64,000 nt of DNA from Pseudoalteromonas rubra (GTDB taxonomy: Bacteria; Pseudomonadota; Gammaproteobacteria; Enterobacterales; Alteromonadaceae): positions 1 through 64,000 of the forward strand of contig NZ_JXYA01000031.1 in the NCBI RefSeq assembly GCF_000967655.1, given 5' to 3'. A program made the translations under genes and the position numbers. A model generated the notes under the pieces. The model was not told the DNA's origin. It saw only the letters and a program-made list of their open reading frames with translations, and made no database searches. Of this stretch, positions 8,681 to 17,282 are shown one piece after another; position 1 is the first letter of the stretch; the number at the start of each line of letters is the position of its first letter.

Positions 8681-8705
8681 GCGGGCCAGTATGGCCCGCT
8701 TTTTT
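8681..8705 (+). terminator. Rho-independent terminator after the phoH-type gene
   Basis: GCGGGCC-agtat-GGCCCGC stem followed by six T, starting seven bases after the stop codon. Confidence 0.9.
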
Positions 8706-8791
8706 CGCTTTGTGGCGCTGCAAACTCACTTGAAAGATTGGCAACTGCTCGTTACTCTTGCTAAAACAAGGAACTAACGTCGAGCTGCTGC

Positions 8792-11700
8792 GTGCCGCAA
8801 TTTCTCCCTCTTAAGAACTATCGTAAGGCGATAAGTGTTGCCTTGCTGGTACCTATGCTGCTGGCCGTGGTGCTGTGCTTTCACCTTTATCAGATTAAGC
8901 TTGAGCGCCAGTATCAGGTCTATCAGGCGCAGTTTTTTGTGCTCGCCGGACAAGTTGAGCAGGAAACCCTGGCAGCACAAACCGTGATCACCAGTATTCG
9001 CAATAGCCTGTCTGAGCCCATACGCTATGAGCTGGATGCCGACTGGCAGCAGAACATTCGCCAGCAGGCCGGTTATTTTTATCGCCAGCTGCCCGATAAT
9101 GGCGGCGAGGTGGTCGGGCTTGGCCGTTTTGTTCCAACTCCGGAGCTGGTTGCGCAGTGGCAGCAGATCATGGCGCTGGGCCCCAGTTTTAACACGGCAC
9201 TGGCATTGATCGACGAGCTTGAAGCGGTTGTTTTTGTTCAGGACAATGGGTTTGCCTTTGTGAAACGCCGTGATACCAGTCAGAGCAATCTGCTGACGGC
9301 CATCGTCGAGTCGCGCTTTACACCGCAATTCAGTCAGGGGATCACTGCCACCAGCATGCCAACCCGGGTTTTTGGTAAGCGCTATTTTGCATTGGGTCAG
9401 CGTCTGGCCAGTGGCTCGTTGTCGCAAATTTTGCTGATCTACGATGTAGATAAATTGGCAGGCCGGTTGCAGCATATGGCTTTTGGCGGCGGAGGGTTGG
9501 CGTTAAAGGGCACCCAGCCGGGTGTGACGCTGGCCACCAGCAAAGACTACCAGGAGATTGCAGAAGCTGAGGTACGCGCAGCAAAGTTGCCCTGGGACGG
9601 TGGTGTGCAGTTTAGCTATCGCCCTGCGGCTCAGCCTTTCACCCTGAACTTTGCGCAGGATGAAGCCAGCTTTTCTGCACCGGCTCGATACGAAGCACTG
9701 CTTGAGCTGGGTTTTCTGATCCTGTTTATTGTCTTCACGTTCGCCGCTTATGTGTGGCTCAACGCGCAGGTGTTTATCCGACCACTTAAGCACTTTGTGC
9801 GATATCTGACCTACCAGGAGAATACTCCCCAAGCGACTATGGACTATGCGGTTCCTAAAGACTGGCAACCCTGGTTTTTAGAGATTAAGCGAGTGGTGAC
9901 GCAAAAGCGCAATGCGCTGCAACAATTGCAGGACAATAACGCAAAGCTGGATGAGCAGGTGCAGCAGCAGAAGAAAGCCCTGTCACGCAGTTTAGAAGCC
10001 AAAGAGCGCCAGGCTGCTTTACTGAAAACTGTCCTCAACTCAGTGCCTGATCTGGTTTACTACAAGAATATCGATGGCTCTTTTATTGGCTGTAACGAGG
10101 CTTTTGAGCGCTTTATCGGGATTTCTCAGGTTGACCTGGTGGCCCGTGAACATCAGGAAGTAACGGAGCGACATCTGGCTTTGCTGGATCTGGAACAGGC
10201 CATGAATCGCCAGGGGCAGAGCCTGACCGATACCCTGGAGCTGGAGGGGAGTAGTTACCTGATCACGGTGTCGCCTTTGTATAATGACTTGCGCAAGCGC
10301 ATTGGTACTTTAGGGGTTGCGCGGGATATCAGCGAGCAGCAACAGGCTTTGACTGCATTGCGGGCATCGGAGCAGAATTTTAAAGCCGCTATTGAGTATG
10401 CGCCTAACGGGGTGATTTTATTGTCTGTCGATCGCCTGGTGCTTGAACTGAATCGGGCGGCACGTAAGTTATTCACGCGCGTTGATATTGGCAGCAGCCT
10501 GTATAGCGTATTCGAGGATGCCGATGTGGAGGCGCTCAATGATGTGCTGGATCATTGCCTGCAGGAGCGCCAGGGCGCCAGCGAGTTGAGCCTGGCTCAG
10601 CAAGACCCCAAACGCTGGCTGCATCTCAGTGTCTCTTTGGTCTGGGACAAGCAAAAGAACCCCAAATATTTTGTGATCCACATTCAGAACGTCACCGCGC
10701 TGATCCGTGCCCGACTGGATGCCGAGCGGGCCAACCATGCCAAAAGTCGCTTTATTGCCAATATCAGCCACGAGATCCGCACACCCATCAATGCCATTTT
10801 AGGCATGGTAAGCATTCTTAAGAGTGAGCTGGATGCCAGTAAAGAGCAGCAGAAATTGGAGCAAATAGAGCGCGCCGCCCAGCAATTACTGGCGATGCTC
10901 AATGATATTCTGAATTTTGCGCGGCTCGAAAGTGGTCAGGGTAAGCCCAACAACCAGCCGTTTTGCCTGGTCGACTTGGTAACCAGCCTGAGTGGCTTTA
11001 TTACCCCGCTGAGCAGTGCCAAACAACTGGCGTTTGAGATAGAAGTAGACCCGTTTATCTGGCCAAGGTTGATTGGTGATGAGGCGCGTATCAAACTGGT
11101 GCTGATGAACCTGCTGGGCAATGCGGTGAAGTTTACTGAGCATGGCCGGGTTGGAGTAAGCCTGTCTTTGCAACCTGACATACAAGCGTCCGGGCAGGCC
11201 ATCAAGTTTTGCGTCTGGGATACCGGTCCTGGGATCAGTGAGCGCGATCAGGCGCGTTTGTTTGATGCCTTTACACAGGGCAATGAGAGTAGCTCGCGAA
11301 CTCATGAAGGGATAGGGCTTGGTCTGGCGATAGTGAAGCAGGTGATCCAGTTATTGGGCGGGGAAATTACGCTATGCAGCAAGCCCGAGGTTGGCAGCCG
11401 CTTTGAGTTTACCCTGCAACTGGAGCGCGCCGCATTACCCGATGATGAACATCAAAAGTCCCTGTTTGTGATCTCAGACGAGCAGTCACCATTGCCTTAT
11501 CTGACACATCAGGGGAGCCGTCAGGGCAGTGTGGCTGATTTCAAAGCGCTGTGCACAGCGGCTTCAGTTCACTATCTGGCGAGTGACAATCCTGCCCATA
11601 TTGCGGCATTGAGTCAGACTGAGTCTGGCCTGCATGCGCACTGGCTGGTGCCCGACACCGCCGCATGTACTGACGTTTTACCAGCTAACTCCGACGCCCT

Positions 11701-12496
11701 CAGGTTATTTGCGCCGGTGTTTTATCAAAGTCTGAGCACCTGCTCACTGGAAGCGCCCAGAGCAGCGCCACCAGAACCCTGCTTGTTATCACCCTTGCTG
11801 TGTATTGTGGTCGATGACAACCCGGTGAATCTGGATATCAGTACCACAGTTTTGCAGCAGCGCGGTGCAACTGTGGTTGCGCTGGGCAATGCAGAGCAAA
11901 TTGTCGATATTTGCCAGAAGTTGCGCCCCGATGTGGTGCTGATGGATTTATACATGCCCAATATCGATGGTTATGAAGCCAGCCGGCAGCTGCGTCGCCA
12001 CTTTGACCGCGACACTTTGCCCATTATCGCCTTGACTGCCAATGCCCATGAACAGGAAAAACAACAGGCCATGGCGACCGGTTTAAATGGCTTTCTGGTC
12101 AAGCCTGTGACCCCTGCAGACTTGTGTGCCGCGCTACAGGATTACGTGCCGGAAAGCGAGGTTATCTTTGATCACCCCTTTGCACTGGCCCAAATGATGG
12201 GGAAAGAGGCGCTGGTGCGCACTATGCTGGAAAAGTTTGCTAAGCTTTGTGAAGAGTACGTGACTACTTTGCACAACACACACAGTGCGCCTGAACTCGT
12301 TAGTCTGGCACATACCATTAAAGGCTCGGCAGCTGGACTGGGGCTGCGCCGTTTAGCTGCTCAGGCACGGGAGTGTGAAACTGCTGCAAAGCAAGCGCAG
12401 CAAGCAGCAATTGAGCAGATATCTGATGAGCAAGCGCAGTTGCTGGCAGCCGCAGAACAAACTTTGTGTTTTATTTCGTTTTGGTTAAAAGGATAA
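8792..12496 (+). CDS. Membrane hybrid sensor histidine kinase (PAS-PAS-HisKA-HATPase-REC-HPt)
   Basis: 1234 residues from a GTG at 8792 with a weak ribosome site. TM1 about 13-33, a periplasmic domain, and TM2 about 303-325; then a coiled linker, a PAS domain from about 409 (LLKTVLNSVPDLVYYKN), a second PAS from about 523, HisKA with NISHEIRTPINAIL (phospho-His near 659), HATPase with NLLGNAVKFTE, DTGPGI and GIGLGLAI, a receiver with VVDDN and LMDLYMPNIDGY (Asp near 1050), and a C-terminal HPt with AHTIKGSAAGLG (His near 1171). This is a complete internal phosphorelay. The gene four bases downstream encodes a response regulator with a degenerate GGDEF domain, its likely output. The signal sensed by the periplasmic domain is unknown. 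Confidence 0.93.
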   Translation: MPQFLPLKNYRKAISVALLVPMLLAVVLCFHLYQIKLERQYQVYQAQFFVLAGQVEQETLAAQTVITSIRNSLSEPIRYELDADWQQNIRQQAGYFYRQLPDNGGEVVGLGRFVPTPELVAQWQQIMALGPSFNTALALIDELEAVVFVQDNGFAFVKRRDTSQSNLLTAIVESRFTPQFSQGITATSMPTRVFGKRYFALGQRLASGSLSQILLIYDVDKLAGRLQHMAFGGGGLALKGTQPGVTLATSKDYQEIAEAEVRAAKLPWDGGVQFSYRPAAQPFTLNFAQDEASFSAPARYEALLELGFLILFIVFTFAAYVWLNAQVFIRPLKHFVRYLTYQENTPQATMDYAVPKDWQPWFLEIKRVVTQKRNALQQLQDNNAKLDEQVQQQKKALSRSLEAKERQAALLKTVLNSVPDLVYYKNIDGSFIGCNEAFERFIGISQVDLVAREHQEVTERHLALLDLEQAMNRQGQSLTDTLELEGSSYLITVSPLYNDLRKRIGTLGVARDISEQQQALTALRASEQNFKAAIEYAPNGVILLSVDRLVLELNRAARKLFTRVDIGSSLYSVFEDADVEALNDVLDHCLQERQGASELSLAQQDPKRWLHLSVSLVWDKQKNPKYFVIHIQNVTALIRARLDAERANHAKSRFIANISHEIRTPINAILGMVSILKSELDASKEQQKLEQIERAAQQLLAMLNDILNFARLESGQGKPNNQPFCLVDLVTSLSGFITPLSSAKQLAFEIEVDPFIWPRLIGDEARIKLVLMNLLGNAVKFTEHGRVGVSLSLQPDIQASGQAIKFCVWDTGPGISERDQARLFDAFTQGNESSSRTHEGIGLGLAIVKQVIQLLGGEITLCSKPEVGSRFEFTLQLERAALPDDEHQKSLFVISDEQSPLPYLTHQGSRQGSVADFKALCTAASVHYLASDNPAHIAALSQTESGLHAHWLVPDTAACTDVLPANSDALRLFAPVFYQSLSTCSLEAPRAAPPEPCLLSPLLCIVVDDNPVNLDISTTVLQQRGATVVALGNAEQIVDICQKLRPDVVLMDLYMPNIDGYEASRQLRRHFDRDTLPIIALTANAHEQEKQQAMATGLNGFLVKPVTPADLCAALQDYVPESEVIFDHPFALAQMMGKEALVRTMLEKFAKLCEEYVTTLHNTHSAPELVSLAHTIKGSAAGLGLRRLAAQARECETAAKQAQQAAIEQISDEQAQLLAAAEQTLCFISFWLKG

Positions 12497-12500
12497 GAAA

Positions 12501-13403
12501 ATGCACAAATCGGCCCATATTCTGGTCTTAGATCCGGACCCGCTTAACCGGGTAGTGTTGCAAAATACCCTGGAAGAAACCTATCTGGTGACGCTGAGCT
12601 CAACACCAGAGCAGGCTCTGACCCAACTTAAAGGCACGGGGGTTGATTTGATCATCATGGACAATCAACAACTGGGTGATGCTGGCGAGGTATTTTTGCA
12701 GGCGTTAAAAGCCAATGCAGAGACCGTCCAACTGCCTGTGATAGTGATCTCTGCAAGTGCCAGTTTTTTGGATGAAGCGCAGAGCCTTCAGCAGGGCGCT
12801 GTCGACTATATTACTAAGCCGTTTAACCCCAATATCGTAAAAGCCCGGGTAAAAATTCATCTGGCCATCAAGCAGCGTAACGATCAGCTCAGCCAGCAAG
12901 CGCTGATAGATGGCATGACATCACTGCCCAATCGTCGGGCGCTGGATCAAACTCTGGCAACCTTCTGGCGACAGTGTGCGTCGGGTGTTCGGCCGCTGGC
13001 GGTATTTGTGCTGGGGGTAGATCACTTTGAGCGATATAACCAGCTGTTTGGCCATATCCGGGGCGATGAATGCCTGTATAAGATTGCGCAGGTTGTTGCC
13101 GGGCTTATCAGTAATATGGATGGGTTTACGGCCCGTTATGATGGCGGACGCTTTGTTGCATTGCTGCGTGATATCAGTGAAATGGAGGCGCAAGAGGTCG
13201 CAGAGGCCATGCACAAAGCGGTGGCAGCGCTGGCTATTCGCCATCCTCAATCGCCAATTTGTGCGCATGTGACTGTGAGTGTTGGGATTTGCTACACCAA
13301 AGCAGACTTCTCAAGAGTACACCGGGATCCGCTTGATTTGGCCGCAACCGCACTGAACGAAGCACGCGAACGGCAACAAAAAGCGGTGCTCAGTGTGGTG
13401 TGA
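12501..13403 (+). CDS. Response regulator with degenerate GGDEF domain
   Basis: 300 residues: an N-terminal receiver (LVLDPDP, phospho-acceptor Asp in IIMDNQQLG near 53, Lys in ITKPFNPN) and a C-terminal diguanylate-cyclase-like fold (DGMTSLPNRRALDQTLA onwards). At the signature site the sequence is RYDGGRFVALL where active enzymes have RYGGDEF, so the metal-binding Asp/Glu are lost. Known: such proteins usually cannot make c-di-GMP and act as scaffolds or GTP/c-di-GMP sensors. Spacing of four bases from the hybrid kinase gene implies one operon and a cognate pair. Whether the receiver accepts phosphate from the kinase's HPt is inferred. Confidence 0.9.
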   Translation: MHKSAHILVLDPDPLNRVVLQNTLEETYLVTLSSTPEQALTQLKGTGVDLIIMDNQQLGDAGEVFLQALKANAETVQLPVIVISASASFLDEAQSLQQGAVDYITKPFNPNIVKARVKIHLAIKQRNDQLSQQALIDGMTSLPNRRALDQTLATFWRQCASGVRPLAVFVLGVDHFERYNQLFGHIRGDECLYKIAQVVAGLISNMDGFTARYDGGRFVALLRDISEMEAQEVAEAMHKAVAALAIRHPQSPICAHVTVSVGICYTKADFSRVHRDPLDLAATALNEARERQQKAVLSVV

Positions 13404-13404
13404 A

Positions 13405-13432
13405 CGGTTCAGAGCGCGTTTACTCTGAACCG
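13405..13432. terminator. Hairpin between convergent genes
   Basis: CGGTTCAGAG pairs with CTCTGAACCG. It lies between the response regulator gene (plus) and the DUF3192 lipoprotein gene (minus), so it probably serves both, although neither side has a proper T-run. Confidence 0.5.
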
Positions 13433-13446
13433 ACAGGTGATTTAGG

Positions 13447-13809
13447 TTACAGCAGGTGTGCCATAGCTGTATCGCCAAATCCAACGAGTTTGCTGTCTTT
13501 AAACAGTAAAGGTGTGCACTCGTCTTTGGTCACAACGCCGTCTGAGTGCTTACTGTTGGTGGCAAAGTAAAGTACCTGATAAACGGTATCTCCCTTCGAC
13601 ACCATGTCTGTGTATTCAGGTGTGCCCAGCTTGCTCAGCACGCTCTGGTATTCAGTGCCGATTTTTAGTTGGCTGATCTTTTCGCGGTTTTCTCTTTGTT
13701 CTTTCTTCCAGCTGTGGTGACCGTTATATTCGCCATCTGTGACCGCAACGACACAGCCTGTCAGTGCGGTTGAACTTAATAGCGCAGTTGCGAGTAGTAG
13801 TTTTTTCAT
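13447..13809 (-). CDS. DUF3192-family lipoprotein
   Basis: About 120 residues with a lipoprotein signal (LLLATALLSSTALTGC, lipobox LTGC). The mature part shows the DUF3192 pattern: REKISQLKIGTEYQSVLSKLGTPEYTD, similar to the BamE-like fold in which a short helix pair is followed by a sheet (LLFKDSKLVGFGDTA). Role unknown; the family is common in Alteromonadales, Vibrionales and Shewanella. GGGATA lies just before the ATG. Single gene, convergent with the response regulator. Confidence 0.8.
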   Translation of the reverse strand: MKKLLLATALLSSTALTGCVVAVTDGEYNGHHSWKKEQRENREKISQLKIGTEYQSVLSKLGTPEYTDMVSKGDTVYQVLYFATNSKHSDGVVTKDECTPLLFKDSKLVGFGDTAMAHLL

Positions 13810-13984
13810 TTTTATATCCCAGGCTTAGCCGTCTTTATTTTCTTTGAATTATAGTTAGCAAAGAGTTTGCCATATTTTAAATTATTTTAAATCAATGCTT
13901 TATGTTTTGCGATAACACCGTCACTAATATTCAGCACTAAATTTTGAATAAATTAACCATTAGTTAGTTAAAAGCACGAAGTGG

Positions 13985-14440
13985 CCACTGCATCTCATCA
14001 TGCACGCGATGGGGGAACTATTAACAGGCGAATTGTTGTTTAAAAGATACACCTGCGCTGAAGTCAAATAGTTCCCGGCTCGAAGGCCGGGATGACGGAG
14101 TGTGGGCATGCCGATTAGGAGAGATAATAGGTAGGGCTATAAGGGGGCTTTGCGACTCAATACTGCCTATAAGCTGCAACTCTTGCATCCAACTCCAGTC
14201 ATCCCGCACTCGATGCGGGAACTACTTAAAAGCGACTCATGAGTGACGCCAATCGCACCTATTCTCACATACGCCGCCCGTCATCCCGCACTCGATGCGG
14301 GAACTACTTAAAAGCGACTCATGAGTGACAATAAGTGCACCCATTCTCACATACGCCGCGCGTCATCCCGCACTGGATGCGGGAACTACTTAGTGAGCGA
14401 CACCAATCGCATCCATTCTCACATACGCCGTGCGCCGCAG
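13985..14440. repeat. Tandem REP-like palindromic repeats (CCCGCACTCGATGCGGG)
   Basis: Three direct units start at 14199, 14280 and 14362 (period 81-82). Each opens with GTCATCCCGCACT-(C/G)-GATGCGGG and ends with CATTCTCACATACGCCG-type sequence; the third is shortened inside. A related inverted palindrome (GTTCCCGGCTCGAAGG) is at 14070-14098 and a degenerate one at 13988-14005. Single relatives occur at 23250-23310 and 25172-25265. This is an extragenic palindromic repeat family; the 13810-14440 interval holds nothing else that I recognise. Confidence 0.8.
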
Positions 14441-14442
14441 GG

Positions 14443-15390
14443 CTACACCAGGCGGTTGTGCTCGCGCCCCTGTAAAAAGCTATCAATATTCTCGGCAATA
14501 CCTTGGATCAGGCGGGTGATCGACTCCTGACTGGCCCAAGCCGTGTGTGGGGTTAGTAACAAGTTATTGCCCTGATACTGCACCAGCGGGTTATCAGCTG
14601 CTGCCGGCTCCACGCTGAGTACATCTACGCCGGCGCCGAGTAGCTGCTTGCTGGCCAGCACATCCGCCAGTGCCTGTTCATTGACAATGCCACCGCGCGC
14701 CGTATTCAGTAAGATGGCATGCGCCGGAAGCAGCGCCAGTGTGTCGGCATCAAACAAGTCGCGGGTGGTGTCGGTCAAAGGGCAATGAATAGAGACAATA
14801 TCGGCGCTGCGCAGCGCTTCGGTAAATTCAACGCGCTCGGCACGCACTGTCTCTTGCCCCGGGCGCTCTGCAATCACGACTTCGGCGCCAAAGGCGCTGG
14901 CGACCTTAGCAACCGCCTGGCCAAGGTTACCATAGCCGACTATGACAAAGCGTTTGCCCGACAGGTCGTGAATTGGGTAGTCCAGACGACAAAACAGGTC
15001 GCTGCGTTGCCAGGCACCATTGGCACAATCCTGCGCATAGCGGTGAATATTACTCATCAGGTTGCCAAGCAGTGTAAAAGTGTGCAAAACCACAGATGGC
15101 GTAGAATAGCCAGCCACATTGGTCACCGCGATATTGTGGGCACGTGCAGCCTCCAGGTCGATATTATTGGTGCCGGTCGCGGCCACGCAGATCAACCTGA
15201 GGTTCGGCAGTTGGCTCAGTGTATCGGCATTGAGCACCACCTTGTTGGTCACAACCACCTCTGCGCTCTGTATACGTGACATCAGCTGTTCAGCTGAGGT
15301 GGTATCGTACTCGGTGACTGTGCCAAATTTTCTGAGCGGATCCAGGCTAACACCCGCCAGCGTGGCGGCATCTAAAACAACAATATTCAT
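14443..15390 (-). CDS. D-isomer-specific 2-hydroxyacid dehydrogenase (glycerate/hydroxypyruvate type)
   Basis: 315 residues from the ATG at 15390 (MNIVVLDAATL), preferred over a longer frame because the family starts here. Rossmann NAD site GYGNLGQAVAKVA around 155, catalytic Arg in NTARGGIVNEQAL near 240, Glu near 265, and catalytic His in LTPHTAWAS near 288. It oxidises D-2-hydroxyacids or reduces the 2-keto acid with NAD(P)H. It is closest in appearance to HprA-type glycerate dehydrogenases, but substrate cannot be fixed from sequence. Divergent from the merR-type gene. The 3' end abuts the REP repeats. Confidence 0.88.
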   Translation of the reverse strand: MNIVVLDAATLAGVSLDPLRKFGTVTEYDTTSAEQLMSRIQSAEVVVTNKVVLNADTLSQLPNLRLICVAATGTNNIDLEAARAHNIAVTNVAGYSTPSVVLHTFTLLGNLMSNIHRYAQDCANGAWQRSDLFCRLDYPIHDLSGKRFVIVGYGNLGQAVAKVASAFGAEVVIAERPGQETVRAERVEFTEALRSADIVSIHCPLTDTTRDLFDADTLALLPAHAILLNTARGGIVNEQALADVLASKQLLGAGVDVLSVEPAAADNPLVQYQGNNLLLTPHTAWASQESITRLIQGIAENIDSFLQGREHNRLV

Positions 15391-15462
15391 GGTGAGCAAA
15401 CATTCCTTACTAACAGATGGCGCCGAGTGTATCATTTTTATTGCCAAAGTTTATCTTTGTGC

Positions 15463-15494
15463 TTGACCTTGAACTCAACTCTAAGGTTTATACT
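15463..15494 (+). promoter_or_regulatory. MerR-type promoter and operator
   Basis: -35 TTGACC (15463) and -10 TATACT (15489) are separated by 20 bases instead of 17, the hallmark of promoters twisted into shape by MerR-family activators. The spacer carries the dyad ACCTT-N12-AAGGT (15466-15487). It drives the merR-type gene at 15529 and the permease behind it, so the regulator controls its own operon. Confidence 0.82.
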
Positions 15495-15528
15495 GTGATC
15501 AGATTCATAAAGGACGGCAAAACTGACT

Positions 15529-15942
15529 ATGTATAAGATTGGCCATATTGCAAAACAATTGAATGTGTCTACCGACACACTGCGCTATTATGAGCGTCAG
15601 GGTCTGTTGCAGGCCAGTGTTCGCAGCCCGGCAGGTTATCGGTTATATGACGATAGCGCGCTTGAGCAGATGCGTTTTATTGTGCGGGCAAAGGCGGTGG
15701 GCTTCAGTCTTAGAGATATTCAGGAACTGCTGACCATTAAAATTGATAAACACAATCACAGCTGTGAAGAAGTGAAATCACTCACGTTACAGAAGCTGAC
15801 GCAAACCCGGCAAAGAATTGAAGAGTTACTGAAATTCGAGCGCTCTCTAAGCGTGCTGGCCGAACGCTGTTGTGGCGGCGAAGAAAGTGCTGATGATTGT
15901 TCCATTTTAACCGCGTTGGAGGATGTAGATGGCTCTGCTTGA
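15529..15942 (+). CDS. MerR-family metal-responsive activator (ZntR/CadR-like)
   Basis: 137 residues. N-terminal winged helix (YKIGHIAKQLNVSTDTLRYY), a long dimerisation helix, and a Cys-rich metal loop: HSCEEVK near 79, then CCGGEESADDC at the C-terminus. These positions resemble the divalent metal sensors ZntR/CadR/PbrR rather than the Cu(I) sensor CueR. The adjacent 20-base-spacer promoter and the overlapping permease gene (14 bases) show a self-regulated metal export operon. Zn, Cd or Pb are the likely inducers; the exact metal is inferred. Confidence 0.9.
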   Translation: MYKIGHIAKQLNVSTDTLRYYERQGLLQASVRSPAGYRLYDDSALEQMRFIVRAKAVGFSLRDIQELLTIKIDKHNHSCEEVKSLTLQKLTQTRQRIEELLKFERSLSVLAERCCGGEESADDCSILTALEDVDGSA

Positions 15943-17149
15943 TAATTTTTGGCAACTCTTTTTGGTTTCAGCGCCCTGGCTGATGTTGGGCCTGTTACTT
16001 GCTGGTTTGCTTAACGTATTTATTCCCAAAGATTTTTTACAAAAGCACCTGGGTAAAGAAGGGCTCTGGACAACCATCAAGGCGGCTCTGATAGGTGCGC
16101 CCATGCCGCTCTGTTCCTGCGGAGTGATTCCGGCTGCCATCGGGTTGCGTCGTGCGGGCGGGTCCAAAAGTGCCACGACTGCTTTTTTGGTATCCACACC
16201 CGAAACGGGGGTCGATTCCATCTCGGTTTCTTACGCGCTGCTTGGGCCATTTATGGCCGTGATCCGACCCATTGCTGCGGTAGCCAGTGCGATCACCGCC
16301 GGTGTGCTGGTTGGTAAAGACGAGGGCAACGCACAGCCTGCTGTATCAGATGCATCATACAGCGGGTGCTGTGGCAGCTCAGCCAAAAAAGCAGAGGCAG
16401 AAAAAAGCAGTTGCTGTGCCACTGAGCCTAAACCGGCGCCAGTGCAATCCAGCAGCTGTTGCGCAAGCCAAACTAAGGCAGAGCTTTCACCGCAAAGCAG
16501 CTGTTGCGATAGTCAGCCTGTGCAAAAGCCCGATGAGCAGGCCACGTCCTGCTGTGCATCAGCGCAAGCCAAGCCTGGGCTGTGGCAAAAGCTAGTGTCT
16601 GCCGTGCAATTTAGCTGTAACAAATTATTAGCCGATACTATGCAATGGCTACTGATTGGTCTATTCTTTGCTGCCTTAGTACAAACCTATGTTCCCGAAG
16701 CCTTTTTGGCTCAGTGGGGCAATGGTATTTTGGCCATGATAGTGGTTATTTTGGTCAGTATTCCAATGTACATTTGTGCCACAGCGTCAACGCCCATTGC
16801 GGCAGGTTTATTACTGGCGGGTGTGTCTCCCGGTGCGGTGCTGGTCTTTATGCTGGCAGGTCCTGCCACCAACGTTGCCACCATTGGCGTGGTGGCCAAA
16901 GAGCTGGGCCGTCGCGCGGTGTTTGCTTATCTTGGCGCGGTGATTGGTGTGGCAATTATTTTTGGATTTTTGACCGACTGGCTGGTGGCACAGTTTGGCT
17001 TTACGGTGGCGCCGATGATGGGACACGACCATGAAGTGCTGCCATATTGGCTAACGCTGGGGTCAGGCGCGGTACTGGCTCTGCTGATGGCGAGGTTGAT
17101 GCTGCTGGGTATTAAACAACGCTTTTTGCCCGCTCAGGCGTCGGCATAA
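15929..17149 (+). CDS. SO_0444/ArsP-like metal efflux permease with Cys-pair loop
   Basis: 406 residues, two membrane halves (about 1-130 and 225-400) of the DUF318/permease family, with the family motif PLCSCGVIP near 55 and a second conserved block (IYICATASTPIAAGLLLAG). Between the halves is a loop (about 140-210) containing five Cys-Cys pairs in CCGSS, CCATE, CCASQ, CCDSQ and CCASA contexts. The start codon lies within the end of the merR-type gene, so expression is coupled. Known: relatives are annotated as Cu/Zn efflux or organoarsenical permeases. Inferred: the loop collects soft metal ions and hands them to the pore. A hairpin follows the stop. Confidence 0.88.
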   Translation: MALLDNFWQLFLVSAPWLMLGLLLAGLLNVFIPKDFLQKHLGKEGLWTTIKAALIGAPMPLCSCGVIPAAIGLRRAGGSKSATTAFLVSTPETGVDSISVSYALLGPFMAVIRPIAAVASAITAGVLVGKDEGNAQPAVSDASYSGCCGSSAKKAEAEKSSCCATEPKPAPVQSSSCCASQTKAELSPQSSCCDSQPVQKPDEQATSCCASAQAKPGLWQKLVSAVQFSCNKLLADTMQWLLIGLFFAALVQTYVPEAFLAQWGNGILAMIVVILVSIPMYICATASTPIAAGLLLAGVSPGAVLVFMLAGPATNVATIGVVAKELGRRAVFAYLGAVIGVAIIFGFLTDWLVAQFGFTVAPMMGHDHEVLPYWLTLGSGAVLALLMARLMLLGIKQRFLPAQASA

Positions 17150-17155
17150 CCTCAG

Positions 17156-17188
17156 GTGCCTGCATAATACCGCGAGTGATGCAGGCAC
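17156..17188 (+). terminator. Hairpin after the permease gene
   Basis: GTGCCTGCAT pairs with ATGCAGGCAC across a 13-base loop, starting seven bases past the stop. There is no T-run, so termination efficiency is uncertain. Confidence 0.5.
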
Positions 17189-17282
17189 TTCTGGTCAGAC
17201 TTGATATTCTTAGCTTCCGATCAGGGGGCACGATAGAATAAGACGTTTTGATGACAACCACCCAATAATAAAGAGTAGTTTA

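Noticed and set aside
14199..14440. CRISPR array
   Set aside because: The period is 81-82 with palindromic heads and conserved tails, not short repeats with unique spacers, and there are no cas genes.
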